64,000 bases of DNA from Pelodera strongyloides (lineage: Eukaryota; Nematoda; Chromadorea; Rhabditida; Rhabditidae), in contig JAANDG010000019.1 of NCBI GenBank assembly GCA_036852015.1, positions 186,001 through 250,000 on the forward strand, given 5' to 3'. Positions within the stretch are counted from its first letter, which is position 1, and every line of letters starts with the position of its first letter. Below, piece after piece: positions 32,999 to 43,876 of this stretch. Under the pieces are notes generated by a model, which made no database searches, had not been told where the DNA came from, and saw nothing but the letters and a program-made list of their open reading frames with translations. A program made the translations under genes and the position numbers.

Positions 32999-35298
32999 TC
33001 ATGCCTCTCCGAAGATCTTGGCCCTTCTCTGTTTCTCTTCCTCCTCTTCTCTCTTTTTCTTCTCCTCCAATTCCTTCGGATCAGTCGTGCGTGGCTTCAA
33101 CTGAAGCCGTGGTCGTGGCGGAAGCGGTTCCGCTAGAATAAAAAAAAATTCCCATTTACTGCCCTACACCGAAACAACGGAAAATAACGAACAACAAGAA
33201 AAAAAACTAAATCCATTATCATCGTCCATCCCGGTAAAAGCATACAATTGACACAAAAATCCACTAATCCACTTTGGAACTCAGGGCATAAATGATTGCG
33301 CCCAACCTTCCTACTGAACAATTATCGGAATAAACCTTACATGGTTGCTCATCGCTCTTCTGTTGGACATCGCCTTCTTCAGACTGCGAGTTTCTGCTCT
33401 CCCTTACGTATCCACCTCCCCGATCACTTCTTCCCCCACGACGGCCTCTCTCCACTCCATGCCAGGCAAACGGGTCTTCAGGCCCTGAGGCCCTACCAAA
33501 CTGTCCTCGCTCACCATTATGATGGCCAGCGTGCTCGCCGCCATACCCACCGCCACCATGACCACCTAGGGAATATTTATCAATTTTGTTTAAAGGGACA
33601 GGCCCATCAAAGTAAACCTATATTTACGATACGTCCATAGTGACTATCAAGCATTTTTATTACAATATATACAAACTAAATTTCACATTTATTTGCCATT
33701 GAAAACTTTTTTCCGATGCGCTCAGCTCAAATGTATACCGTAAAACCGTAAGTAAGTTTGTATATATTGTAATAAAAATGCTTGATAGTCATTATGAACG
33801 TATCGTAAATATAGGTTTATTTTGATGGGCCTGTCCCTTTAAGCGCGTTTATGATGGGGAAAAGTGACGAATTCCAGAAAAAAACCGTTCAAGGTTGGAC
33901 ATCGGAAATGTAAACTTTACTTGTTGGAAAAATGGAGACACCGGGCTCCACAACGAGAACGAGGGTTGGACCATTTTTGGATCTTGGGTTAAAAATAATA
34001 ATCCCGTAACGATTATGCTGCGGAATTTTTTTGCGTTTCGGCATGTTCGCGAGCGTCCATCGTGAACGGTTTTTTTCCTGGAATTCCCCAACCTTTTCAC
34101 ATCTGGAACGCACCCTTTGGAAAACATTAATACTTAGTTCCGGTTGATAGTGACTTGATTGACTAGCCACGACGATTTGAATTATTTGAAAAAAAAAGAC
34201 AATATGGGATTCGAATGAAGAACAAGACTAAGCACTAATCCACTAATAATTAATAAATACCTCCTCTTCCACCACGCGCTCCACCTCTGCCACCTCGACC
34301 TGCTGGGTCGCGTGGCGTGGCAACATCGACCTTCAGAGGTCTACCTTCAAACATCTGCAAAGAATAAATCGACAGTTAATTATTATACTTGAAGAAAGCC
34401 CCCGTAAACAAATAAGAAGATCATACGCACTAACTGTCATGATAGGCAACACACACATATACTAGTGCTGCCGCTAACTTAGGCGCCTCGGCGGACCGGT
34501 TATGACACTACATACGACCTGCAGACAAGCATAACATATCAATACACACGTGAGGAGGAGAAATTTAATTTGGGGTCCGAAATGTTCAATAGTATTGGAT
34601 GATGATACTAACATAACTCATCAACTGTGATGCACGCTACTTATGCTCAAGTGAAATAAAGGTTTAAAAGCACGAACCACTCCTTTGAGGTTTAACATTT
34701 TCTGCAACTGTTCGGCCGTATTGACCTGTACATATGCGAACCCTTTGAACTCATCCGATTCGCGATCCCGAACCATTTTCACTTCAAATCTTCGAATCTT
34801 AAAAAAATAACAGTCAACATTATGTAGCAGGCAGGCCGACTGGCTAGGGTGCAAGGCCAGTCGGCCTGCCTGTCTCTCTCTCACTAGGCGGATGCTCTCT
34901 CACGTTATGTCGATGAGAGAGGGCAACCGCCCTCTACCCTCAGTGTGCCCCACGCTGGTCCAATAGCATGTAACAACTCGCCAGCATAAAGATGTACTTG
35001 TCATCTGTGTCCTTATTACATTCTACACAGTATACAATACACAACACTACACAGTATTACGTAGGAAGGCAGGGCGTTGCCTTTCCCCCGTAACGATTAC
35101 TGTTTATATGCATATGCATACAACCACGAATGGGGAGATGAAATGTCTCGACGACAAAGGCAATACCTCATCGTCATCAATCTCCAATGAACGAAGAATG
35201 GTTTCGATATCTCCAAGAACAGCATCACGCGGAAGATTGCCAAGAAATGCCTTGTATGGCGGCTGATCGGGAATGGTGGGTACGGGATGACGCGACAT
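32999..35298 (-). CDS. EIF4H: eIF4H-type translation initiation factor (RRM + RGG)
   Basis: Five exons, 5' to 3': 35298–35167, 34797–34678, 34354–34261, 33565–33341, 33132–32999 (234 codons plus stop; human eIF4H 248). An RRM spans residues about 14–98, with RNP2-like AFLGNLP and RNP1-like EFKGFAYVQV, then PLKVDVATPRD. A Gly/Arg-rich segment follows, then the conserved RPRLQLKPRT motif of eIF4B/eIF4H and a Glu/Lys helix ending in IFGEA. eIF4H stimulates the eIF4A helicase during scanning. The lack of the DRYG and long C-terminal parts of eIF4B favours eIF4H. TTTTCAG lies 3 nt before the ATG. Introns contain foldback elements and a GC-rich hairpin. Confidence 0.9.
33594..33838. mobile_element. 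TTAA-flanked foldback MITE, short copy
   Basis: Same family as 29884–30442: TTAA at 33590–33593 and 33839–33842, identical ends AGGGACAGGCCCATCAAA and complement, 245 bp. The arms match the outer arms of the long copy, while the middle is deleted. It lies in the fourth-exon-side intron of eIF4H (33566–34260). Confidence 0.9.
33843..34113. mobile_element. Foldback element, eIF4H-locus family, copy 2
   Basis: The left arm (33843–33900, GATGGGGAAAAGTGACGAATT, CCAGAAAAAAACCGTTCA) is complementary to the right arm (34050–34113, with GGGGAATTCCAGGAAAAAAA on the minus strand). It directly abuts the TTAA target site of the neighbouring MITE, so two elements sit side by side in one intron. Confidence 0.65.
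34828..34872. repeat. GC-rich perfect hairpin in eIF4H intron 1
   Basis: CAGGCAGGCCGACTGGC at 34828–34844 is the exact complement of 34856–34872, with an 11-nt loop. It is strikingly GC-rich in an AT-rich intron. A second small hairpin (GAGGGCAACCGCCCTC) follows near 34918. Confidence 0.7.
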
Positions 35299-36418
35299 TA
35301 TCTGAAAACAACAAGCACAATTACTTCACATTCCAGTCTGGCAAACGAAGGTTTGCACGAAACATATCCTATTATATAAAGTTGGGAGCTTTGTTTGTTT
35401 GTGTGTTTGTTTGATTGTACGTTTGGATGATGAGCGTTACGCTCAGGAAGTAGGATTGGTTCAGTAGTTCATGTTCCCATGCACTGATCCATCTCACATC
35501 CCGAGCGTCCCTCTCACAAAAGCCCGAAAAAAGCTGCACATATGGAATGCGTGTGCCGTATTAGACGTGCGAGTTGGCGGCGCTCAAAGTACTAGGAAAA
35601 AAACTACAAAGAACATGCAGATCTAGAGCAACAAGAAGAACAACGAAGCGAGGATTTTTGCATATGATCCATACTCTAATTTTCTGTAACTACTTTTGAA
35701 ACCACGTTTCACGTATACATAAAATAAATGTAATAGAAAGTCGCCTCGGGCGGCGTAGCCGGCTGGTAAAGCCGCGTTCTAGTTGGGAAAAGTTGTGGAA
35801 TTCCGGAATTCCACCGTTCGAGATGGGACACCAGAAACGTAAATGTTGTCCGCTATTTAACCCTAACCGTCGGGGTCAAGCGCATTTTTGGCGACTGCAG
35901 TGGTTAAAAATATAATTCCACTACGGTATTTTTGCTTTTCCACGCACGTTTTTCCGTTCAACTCGAACGGTGGAATTCCGGAATTCCACCAACTTTTCCC
36001 CAACTCGAATGCGGCTTAAGCATATACTTATCACACAGCGCGCAGTACATTATAAAAAGCAAATCTTGTGCGTGCGTTGTCGTCGGGCGAAAAAATTCGG
36101 ATTAAAAATTCATTCCCAAAATCGAGTATAAAACACATTTTTCGATGTGCAGTTTTAAAAATACTGTAAGCGTTGCGGTTTCCGCGAGCGTTTTTTTGCA
36201 AGACAGTGTGTAAATCCCGGAGATGCAGACGGCTAGGATGGTGCATTCGATTGATGGCGTTCGCACCGCACACTTGTCGTTGCGCCAACGCGATGATAGG
36301 TGTTCGTTTTGCATGTGTTTTGTTGTTCGCATTGCTCGTGGTTTGATTGAACTGTTTACTTCCGTTTTCGGTCATCTTGTATTCTCACTGCTTTCACTTC
36401 ATTCAGTCTCATTTGCAG
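35299..36418. other. Divergent promoter region between eIF4H and the DBHS gene
   Basis: The two genes are transcribed away from each other from this 1.1-kb interval, so both promoters should be here. It also holds a foldback element (35769–36017). Acceptor-like sites flank both start codons. No coding frame is supported. Confidence 0.5.
35769..36017. mobile_element. Foldback element, eIF4H-locus family, copy 3
   Basis: Left arm 35769–35828 and right arm 35958–36017 are inverted copies containing GTGGAATTCCGGAATTCCAC (itself a palindrome) followed by CGTTCGAG. The ends read about GCCGCATTCGAGTTGGG. The interior resembles that of the copy at 32599–32859. It lies between two divergent promoters. 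Confidence 0.7.
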
Positions 36419-39400
36419 ATGTCTGACCGTCGACCCAGTGGCCGCGGACGCGACTCAAGGGATTCCCGAGATGATCGCCGTCGAGATGACTCAAGGTACT
36501 GGGTTATTACGTTTCCAGGCTAATTTGGCTGGAGTAGAGCCCATAGTATGTTGTGTTTCTTCAGTTCATTCATACCCGTAATGTATGTAATCAAAGTGTT
36601 GTTTCAGATCGTCACGCAGGACAGAATCATCCCGCGACCACAGAAACTCTTCCTCTATGGGTGGCAGTGGCGATTTTGATAGAAGTAATCGTGGTTCTGG
36701 AACAGGTTCCGGTGGCACACAGCAAAGGCATCCTCAGCTCACTGGACAGGCTTTCTCTGAGAGCGAGCTTCTGCATGAACTCCCCAAGAAGAAGTTTACC
36801 GGCCGGTAAGTGTGTATGTCTTAAGAGAGCACTTTCACAAGACCTTAACTTACTATGTCCGAATAGGTGATTCGTTGTGGCATGTTTATACGTCCTAAAT
36901 TCCAATCAGTGTCTTCGCACCCTCTTTAATTCCACTATTCCATATTAAGAGGCGTTCATGTTTTTAAAAGCTTGTTTCCGTGTTTTAATCCTTTATCTTT
37001 AAGTTGCCGATTGTTCGTGGGAAATTTACCTAATGAAGTTAAAGACGAGGAGCTAAAGGAACTGTTCAAACCGCATGGAGAGATAGCGGAGTGCTACCTT
37101 TCAGGAAAAGGTTTCGCTTTCCTGAGAATGGTAAGTGATTCTGTGACTCTGAACCATACCGTATCCAGTCCAAGATAATGTCTGTTCATTTAGATGTGTG
37201 CATCTCTGACTTTTAGCTGCCTAACGGGCTATTTGGAGTAGAACTTACCGCGCGCCAGACTTTCATTCACTCTGGTACATATACTCTGATTGCTGCATTT
37301 CTATAGAATGCGATTGTTTCCGTTGAAATTCCCTAGAGATGACACATTTTTCTTGTAGATGTTCGAAATCTGGGCATAAACCAATGTGTAAAATTATGTG
37401 TAATTTGATGAAACGTATTGTTTTGATGCCGACCATCCCTGGATAAGTTTTCTACCCATGCCCATACTGTCAACGTTCATCTACTTAGACCGCTGCCTGT
37501 ACTGTGAAATGTAAAGCCTATACCTAAAAACCAGTTCATATTATGTGCAGAACAACTTTTTTCTAAATTGAGACAACCGCTGCCTGTACAATGAATTCTA
37601 AAGCCTGTACCTAAAAGCCAGTGCATATTATGTGCGGAACAACTTGTTTCTACGTCGAAACACCTCCGCGAAGAGACTTCTAATTGATGCAAGAAAAATT
37701 GTAGTATGACGAGATGTGCTCATATCGATTAAGTTTAATATTTCTTTTATTTTGAGCATTGTCATGGGTGAATTCACACGGCGCTTCTATCCTGACTTGA
37801 TATTATGCAGGCTATCTTCCTGAGAACTTTATTGGGGGAAGTAGAATGTTATTTCTACTCATATTGATGGGTTCCTAAAGGGCCGTTCGAAATAGGTAGA
37901 AAAGTTCACGGAAAAATAGGTTCAAGATGGATCCGCAAGAAAAGTTAAGAATGAGAGACAACATACATACGACCATTGACCACTTGGTGTCGTTGTAGTG
38001 ACCAAGCTTCCCCGAAAACCGTCGTGGATTGGTCACCACATATGTCACAAAACGGTCACAGTCACAAACTAGACAAAAAAATTGTTTGGTGTCCGGCCAA
38101 CCACGGTCTTTTCTGTGGTTTCGGAAAGTTATTTAGTTTTCCTGTGTATGCAGCCGAAAAACGATTGTGTACGTTCCTGAATCTACAAAGAAAAACAGAA
38201 TATCAGTATATCTGTTATCTGTGTCGCATTTTCGGACTATCCCAACTTTTCTTTCGTTTCTACCTTGAACTCATTTTTTTTTCGGAATTAACTTCAAACT
38301 TTTCCATCTTAAATGAACTATATTTGAGCACTTTCTATGAGTATTGTATATAAATGCTCGGTGCCCTAAAAACTATTGCGCGTTCCAAATAAAAAAAACT
38401 GTTGCGCTTTTGCCTAAATATGTGGTGTATCTGTGATTTTTGACTTGCAATAACAAACGCTACATTACTTATCGCTCTTTTCGTATTTTAGTTATCTTGT
38501 TAGGTAATTGAGTTCGGTAATATGCAGTCGTCACGAGACGAGTCTGAACGAGATAGGAGAATGGAACAGTTTATTATGTTACCAAAATTAATTTGATGAA
38601 AATTTTCAGGGTATGTGAAACGATTCATCTACGAATATATATAGGGCGCGCATATACTGGTTTCTTTTGTCTTTTGAGTGCTTCAATTATGAACTTAAAA
38701 AACCCGAGAGATTGGCACTTTCTATTATATAAATTATACTTATTTATAGAACGTTTCGCGCGCGATGTGAATAACTCATATTCCAACGTCGGATTTTTCG
38801 GGTTTTACATTGACTATCTTGCCTAATTAGCGTATTGCTTTTGATGTTGTGCAATTTTCATAAGCAAATTGATTACCCCTACTTACCATTTTTGGTTGGA
38901 GAAATTAGCTTGATCTTCTATCATGTTGCCCCCCCCCCCAACAAGTGTATTTTTTGTATTCTCCATATGTAATTGTGTGAGCATGTTTAATTGGCATGTT
39001 ATACAGGATACTCGTGCTCACGCTGAGGCCGCGAAGGAGGCAATCGATGGACAGATCATCAAGGGTAGACAAGTTCGCGTGCGGTTCGCCGTGCACGGTG
39101 CTGCGCTAAGGGTGAAGGAGCTCTCACCTACTGTTTCCAACGAGATGCTGTATCACGCGTTCTCTCACTTTGGCGAAGTTGAACGGGCGGTACATGTAGT
39201 TGATGAGAAGGGTCGGCCCACCGGAGAGGGTATCGTCGAATTTGAAAGGAAACCGTCTGCCAACGAAGCTATTTCTGCCGTGAAAGAGAAGGTCTTCCTA
39301 CTAACCGCGTACGAGTTTTCACTTCTTTTATTTTTAAGCATTATGTTACGTATTAGGGAATACCTAATTGTTTGAATTCTATTGTAGTTTGTAGAGTAAG

Positions 39401-42400
39401 AGAATCAGTTTTTCACTGCGCTATTGTTTGAAAATTTAGATTGCCGCGGGGACTGTATTTCTTTGTATGGGTTAGTATAGAATGCAGTGTGTACCTTCAT
39501 TATTATGAGCAGGTTGATATGATTAAAAAAGACATCGTTTTAATGGTATCAATGTAATTGTTGATATCATTATCATTATTGAACATTCACAGCCTCGCCT
39601 TTTCTGAATAAGGTTCTAATATATACGGGCGATTTATTAACTCACTATGATAGTTGTCTATTATATGTCACCCTTTTATGTGTGTTTGTTAGATGTCCGA
39701 AACCGTTGGTTGTGGAGCTCTTGGAGCCTCGCGACGAGGATGACGGTCTCGCTGAGAGAATGATACCGAGGACACCTCAGTTGCAAAAGTAGTTGCTTTA
39801 TTGTTTTTTTTATCGTACTGTTGGCAACTATATGGTCTTGTATTGATTTTTTTATGCTACTTGTTGAAATACCGATCGGGAAGGGCCCATAAGAGCTGTG
39901 TTCTGGACTCATTACTACTGGACTGTTCATTAACTTGTGCACCAGACTACTGCCATTCTTTGTTTTGTAGGGACCATTCCTAGTAAGCTCGCTTTCCTTG
40001 TGGCAATATAAACGTGCGAATGGACTGAAGGACTTGTGTACCGATACAAATGTGACCTTTTCCGCCTCTATGATACACTATACCCACTGTCAACTTGCAT
40101 TACCCCGTCACCTATGATTTCATGCATACACTGATACTGAACTATATGGACTTGTCAGCCAGGCTCTTTCCCGATCGGTGTTACTGTTACTTTTTTTGTT
40201 TGTTTCAAATTCATGGTTGTTACCGTCATAGGGAACGTGAGATGGGACCGCGTTTCCCGGCCCCTAACAGCTTCGAATATATTTACGGAATGAAGTGGAA
40301 AGAGTTGTATGACATGGAGAAGCAGAGACGAAATCAGGTGGAAGAAGAGCTTAAAGAAGCTCGCAGAAGACTGGAGGCAGATATGGAGCTTGCGTACCAG
40401 GATTATCAGGCTCAGATGCTCAGAGAAGGCCCGTTTTTATTATTTCTATTATTGTTCCCTGTGAGTTTTATGAATTTTGTTATGGCTGGCCCAACGTATA
40501 TTCTGTCAGCAACGCGCTTTGAATTTAGGTAATTTTGTATCTGTTGAATGTGAAAGAGAGATAGTGTGGGCTTTGTTGCTATGAGGGGAACTCCGGGGAT
40601 AGACGTACGCATGTACGGAACCATTGTAAAGCTCCATCTTTTTCTGATCAGTGTCGCCTATCGCCAGATAGATTTTTTTTTATGAATGACTACATCGTTG
40701 GATCTCGTTTAGCCGCATATTTTTCACTGGGACGATTTTTCGCATTTTCTGTTTGATTTTAACCTATAGTAGTGTTTCGCATTCTCGGTTGGGACAACTA
40801 AAAGTTCACTGTCGCGTTCCATATAGAGCTCCATAGTGAAACGTCCCAAAACAACAGGGTCAGCTTTAAAGTTGAGAGCAGTGCACGTCCTATCTGTAGA
40901 GTGGTTTCAAGTTATCGAGAACACATATAGACATCTTCATACACCTTTGACTACATTAATTTCTTTGGGGTTTGGGTTCCACGAAGTCGCGGATCACAGT
41001 GCTATTTTCATCTGGGTTTGTGCTATATGTATTGAACGCGAATGTGGGACTCAACACCATAACATCTAAACTAACGCCTTGCGCATTCCTGAGTTTTGAT
41101 GTAACTCTTCTGACATTAGTTATCTGGCATTTTTCGCCTCCTCAAGTAGCCAACAAAGGCGGACGCTTTTCATGGACTATCGTAGGGAATACATGTGTTT
41201 TGTCATTGTTCTTGGGCTTGCTTGATCTTTGTAGGTTTTTGTTCATTCATAATATAGTTAATACTGCACGCAGGACGTTATCATTGCTCTTAAATTTTCA
41301 CTCTTGTGTTTTAGACCTACAACGTCGCCAACAGGAGTTAGAACGACTGGAGGCTGCCCGAAGGGATCGTATGCAACAACAGCAGCAAATGGGAGGAAGG
41401 CCACCTATGGGAAGCGCCTTCGCCGGAGGCCCACCACCTGGTAAGCAGTTATCATTGTTTAGTTTTGTTAGTTGTGTCTACTTTACCATTTTTCGTTGTT
41501 TTTTTGTGGGAAATAAGGTTATTGTGTGGTGTAATAAGAAAATATTTTGACCCTCCTATACAGGGATTTGCTATATTGGGGTCTCTTCGGCGATAGTGGA
41601 TTCGACCACCTTGTGAGCATCCAGATTGTGTTTTAATAAGAAATAAGAACAGTCATTGCTTTAGCATTCGGAGGCGGTGGACAGATGGGTGGACCACCAC
41701 CAATGGGTGGAGGAGGAGGATTTGGAATGCCACCGAATATGAGTGGTAGGTCATTTTCTCATATTCTGTTTGTGATAATAGCCCGTATTCTCGGGCGCAC
41801 GGAAATTTTCCGTCGCGGAACATGTTCCGTTCCGCGAAAAGAATGGTATTCTCGAAAAAACGGAGCGTGTAGTTTGTAGTCTGCAAATTTCCGTTCCGCA
41901 AAACGGAAATTTTTTCCATACAAAAATTTCCCCGAGGTTTTTGGGTGGGAAATCACGACGGAAATTTTCCGTTGATTTATTTTTACTTTATTTCTTTGTA
42001 ATTTTTTTGTTATTTGTTTTTCTTTAACTTTTTTTTATTTTTTAAGAATAATTTTCGTTAAATTTACAGTTCGTTAGTGAAAAATTAAGCATACAAATGC
42101 TAGAAATTTGCTATAAACAAGTAACAAATGTGTTAACTTATATATAAAACAATAAATTATTATAATATAAACTCATAATATGAAAGAAAAGTGGTAAAGT
42201 CAAAGTTTTAAAGTACATGGAACATGTTCCGTTCGATTCGTATTCTGGCGCCCATCTAGTGCGGAACCCTTTCCGCAGCGGAAGATTTCCGCACGGATAT
42301 TTTCCCGGAACATGTTCCCATTTTTGAAGTTCCGTGCAACCCGAGAATACGGGCTAATAATGTTTATTGCTTCAGCGATGCGAAGGCTCATACTAACATT

Positions 42401-42967
42401 CACGTTTCGAGGCGGGGAAAAGTATGGCGATGAAAGACGTTTCCTGTTGTCAACATGAGTATTCAATAAAGACGCTAATTATCTATATTTTAGGCCCGCC
42501 TCCGTCTCAGTTCGCTCCTCCTGCACAACACCAGCACCAACAGCCCCCTCCCCAAATGGGCGGCGGTCCTCCCCAAATGGGCGGCGGTCCTCCCCAAATG
42601 GCACAACAGGCTGGCGGCAGGCCCAATGTGATAGAAGGCGTGCAAAGACTGTTGCAAATTTTCAAGAATGATGACTCTGGAAGACAGAACGGTGGCGGTC
42701 CTATGCAAGGTACGTTTTTTTGTATATGCTGATTGCTTTTGAATATTGGCTTGATTCGATTTGTCGCATCTGAATGTAGCATGGAACATCTGGATGTTAT
42801 CTCATGTGAATGTTTAAGGAGCACCACAACACGGAGGCCCGGGTGGTTTCGGTGCGTTCGGAGGCGCACCACCTCAGGGCGGTCACGGCGGATATGGAGG
42901 CCCTCCTGTTGGATTTGGAGCGCAGCAGGGAGACTATAACCCACCTATGAAGCGTGAGAGGAGGTAG
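36419..42967 (+). CDS. NONO: DBHS family RNA-binding protein (NONO/SFPQ/PSPC1 type)
   Basis: Ten exons: 36419–36495, 36608–36805, 37004–37130, 39007–39308, 39693–39788, 40232–40428, 41315–41440, 41665–41745, 42494–42709, 42819–42967 (522 codons plus stop). An Arg/Ser-rich N-terminus is followed by RRM1 (about 93–160, CRLFVGNLP and GKGFAFLRM), RRM2 (about 167–235, ALRVKELSPTVSNEML), the NOPS segment (about 236–290, CPKPLVVELLE to FEYIYGMKW), a coiled coil with many Glu/Arg/Gln, and a Gly/Pro/Met-rich tail with a twice-repeated PPQMGGG unit. These nuclear dimers act in transcription, splicing and RNA retention. TTTGCAG directly precedes the ATG. Homology requires exon 6 to end at 40428, where the intron begins GC instead of GT. 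Animals with one DBHS gene often lack a clear NONO/SFPQ split, so the symbol marks the family. Confidence 0.92.
37490..37663. repeat. Tandem duplication of 87 bp
   Basis: Two adjacent, about 85% similar units starting CCGCTGCCTGTAC at 37490 and 37577, in DBHS intron 3. Confidence 0.8.
37880..38318. mobile_element. Foldback element with a nested GTCAC repeat
   Basis: Ends resemble the eIF4H-locus foldback family: left near 37890 (GTAGAAAAGTTCACGGAAAAA, then GGTTCAAGATGGA) and right complement near 38260–38318 (AGATGGAAAAGTTTGAAG). Inside, about 37970–38145 matches the repeat at 9540–9945. DBHS intron 3. Boundaries are approximate. Confidence 0.45.
41780..42355. mobile_element. MITE with AGCCCGTATTCTCGG ends in DBHS intron 8
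   Basis: AGCCCGTATTCTCGG at 41780–41794 is matched by its exact complement at 42341–42355; an ATAA flank is present on both sides if the outer T/A is counted in the element. The interior is very AT-rich in the middle. Near both ends it carries GGAACATGTTCC palindromes (about 41818, 42220 and 42307) and TTCCGTTCCGC words. Confidence 0.75.
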
Positions 42968-43876
42968 ATCTTGAAACGCAAAATGTTTTCCTTTATTCCA
43001 TTCTGTAGTAATGGCATTCTGAAGACCTGAAAATTTCCTGATTAATCACCTTTTTTATACCTTTCGTACTGTATGTTCCGCTGTTTTTGTTACAAGTTCT
43101 TTCGCTGTCTACATACCGTATTGTAGTTCGTGTTAATGTTGTTGCTTATTTTGGTTTATTTGTGGACGGTTGTTGATCAACCTAGCATTGCAGTTTTCCC
43201 CAAATTCTAAGCTGTGTCGATTGCGTGTTTTTCCTAAGTACTGTACATACGTACTGTGAGTTTTAATTTATTTTATCTTTTCCTTTCTTAAATATAATAA
43301 ATAATTCGTAAATAAATTTCTGAGGTTTTTTTTATGATGTATTGCTTCGCAGGATAGTACGATTAGAACATCTTTATTGTAAAGTGAGAACAAAACAACA
43401 GGTGAAAATACATGGACTGAATGTGAACAATTACGTGGAGTGTTTCTTCCGTCCTAACGGCTCTCGCTGAGATCAAGGCAATTACAGACCAGAATTTCTT
43501 TACGGTCCTCAACAAACTGTTGTGAAAATGTCTTCGGTACAGCGGTATGTCTACAGGCAGATAAGGAGAGCGAGGATCCTAATTCGAGATGCTTCTCACA
43601 CATCTAATTACGAATCAAAAAAATAACCGGTTGCGAATAGGACTGAGGTTTGATTTGAAAACAGTGAAATCTCAATTCAATTAGGCACGGGAGAGCACGT
43701 ACAAGAACGAATCATGTTCCTCATTGGCAGTTAACATTCAAATAGACAGAGAAACGCGACTAGGGGTTCCCTATTTTGTGTATGCTTATATCCATTACAG
43801 TTTCATGATAGGGAATTTCAGGAAAAACTTGTTATGTATACAACCGTTAGAGATATAATTTACATAGCCAACATTA
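42968..43876. other. Shared 3' region of the DBHS and SAP30 genes
   Basis: Convergent 3'UTRs. No other gene seen. Confidence 0.5.
43296..43378. terminator. Facing polyadenylation signals (DBHS and SAP30)
   Basis: Plus-strand AATAAA at 43296–43301 and 43311–43316 could end the DBHS transcript. TTTATT at 43373–43378 is a minus-strand AATAAA for SAP30. The two signals are about 60 bp apart. Confidence 0.55.

Noticed and set aside
42490..42944. Minus-strand frames of 99 and 145 codons opposite the DBHS gene
   Set aside because: They are antisense images of the Pro/Gly-rich exons, with no splice logic or domain.
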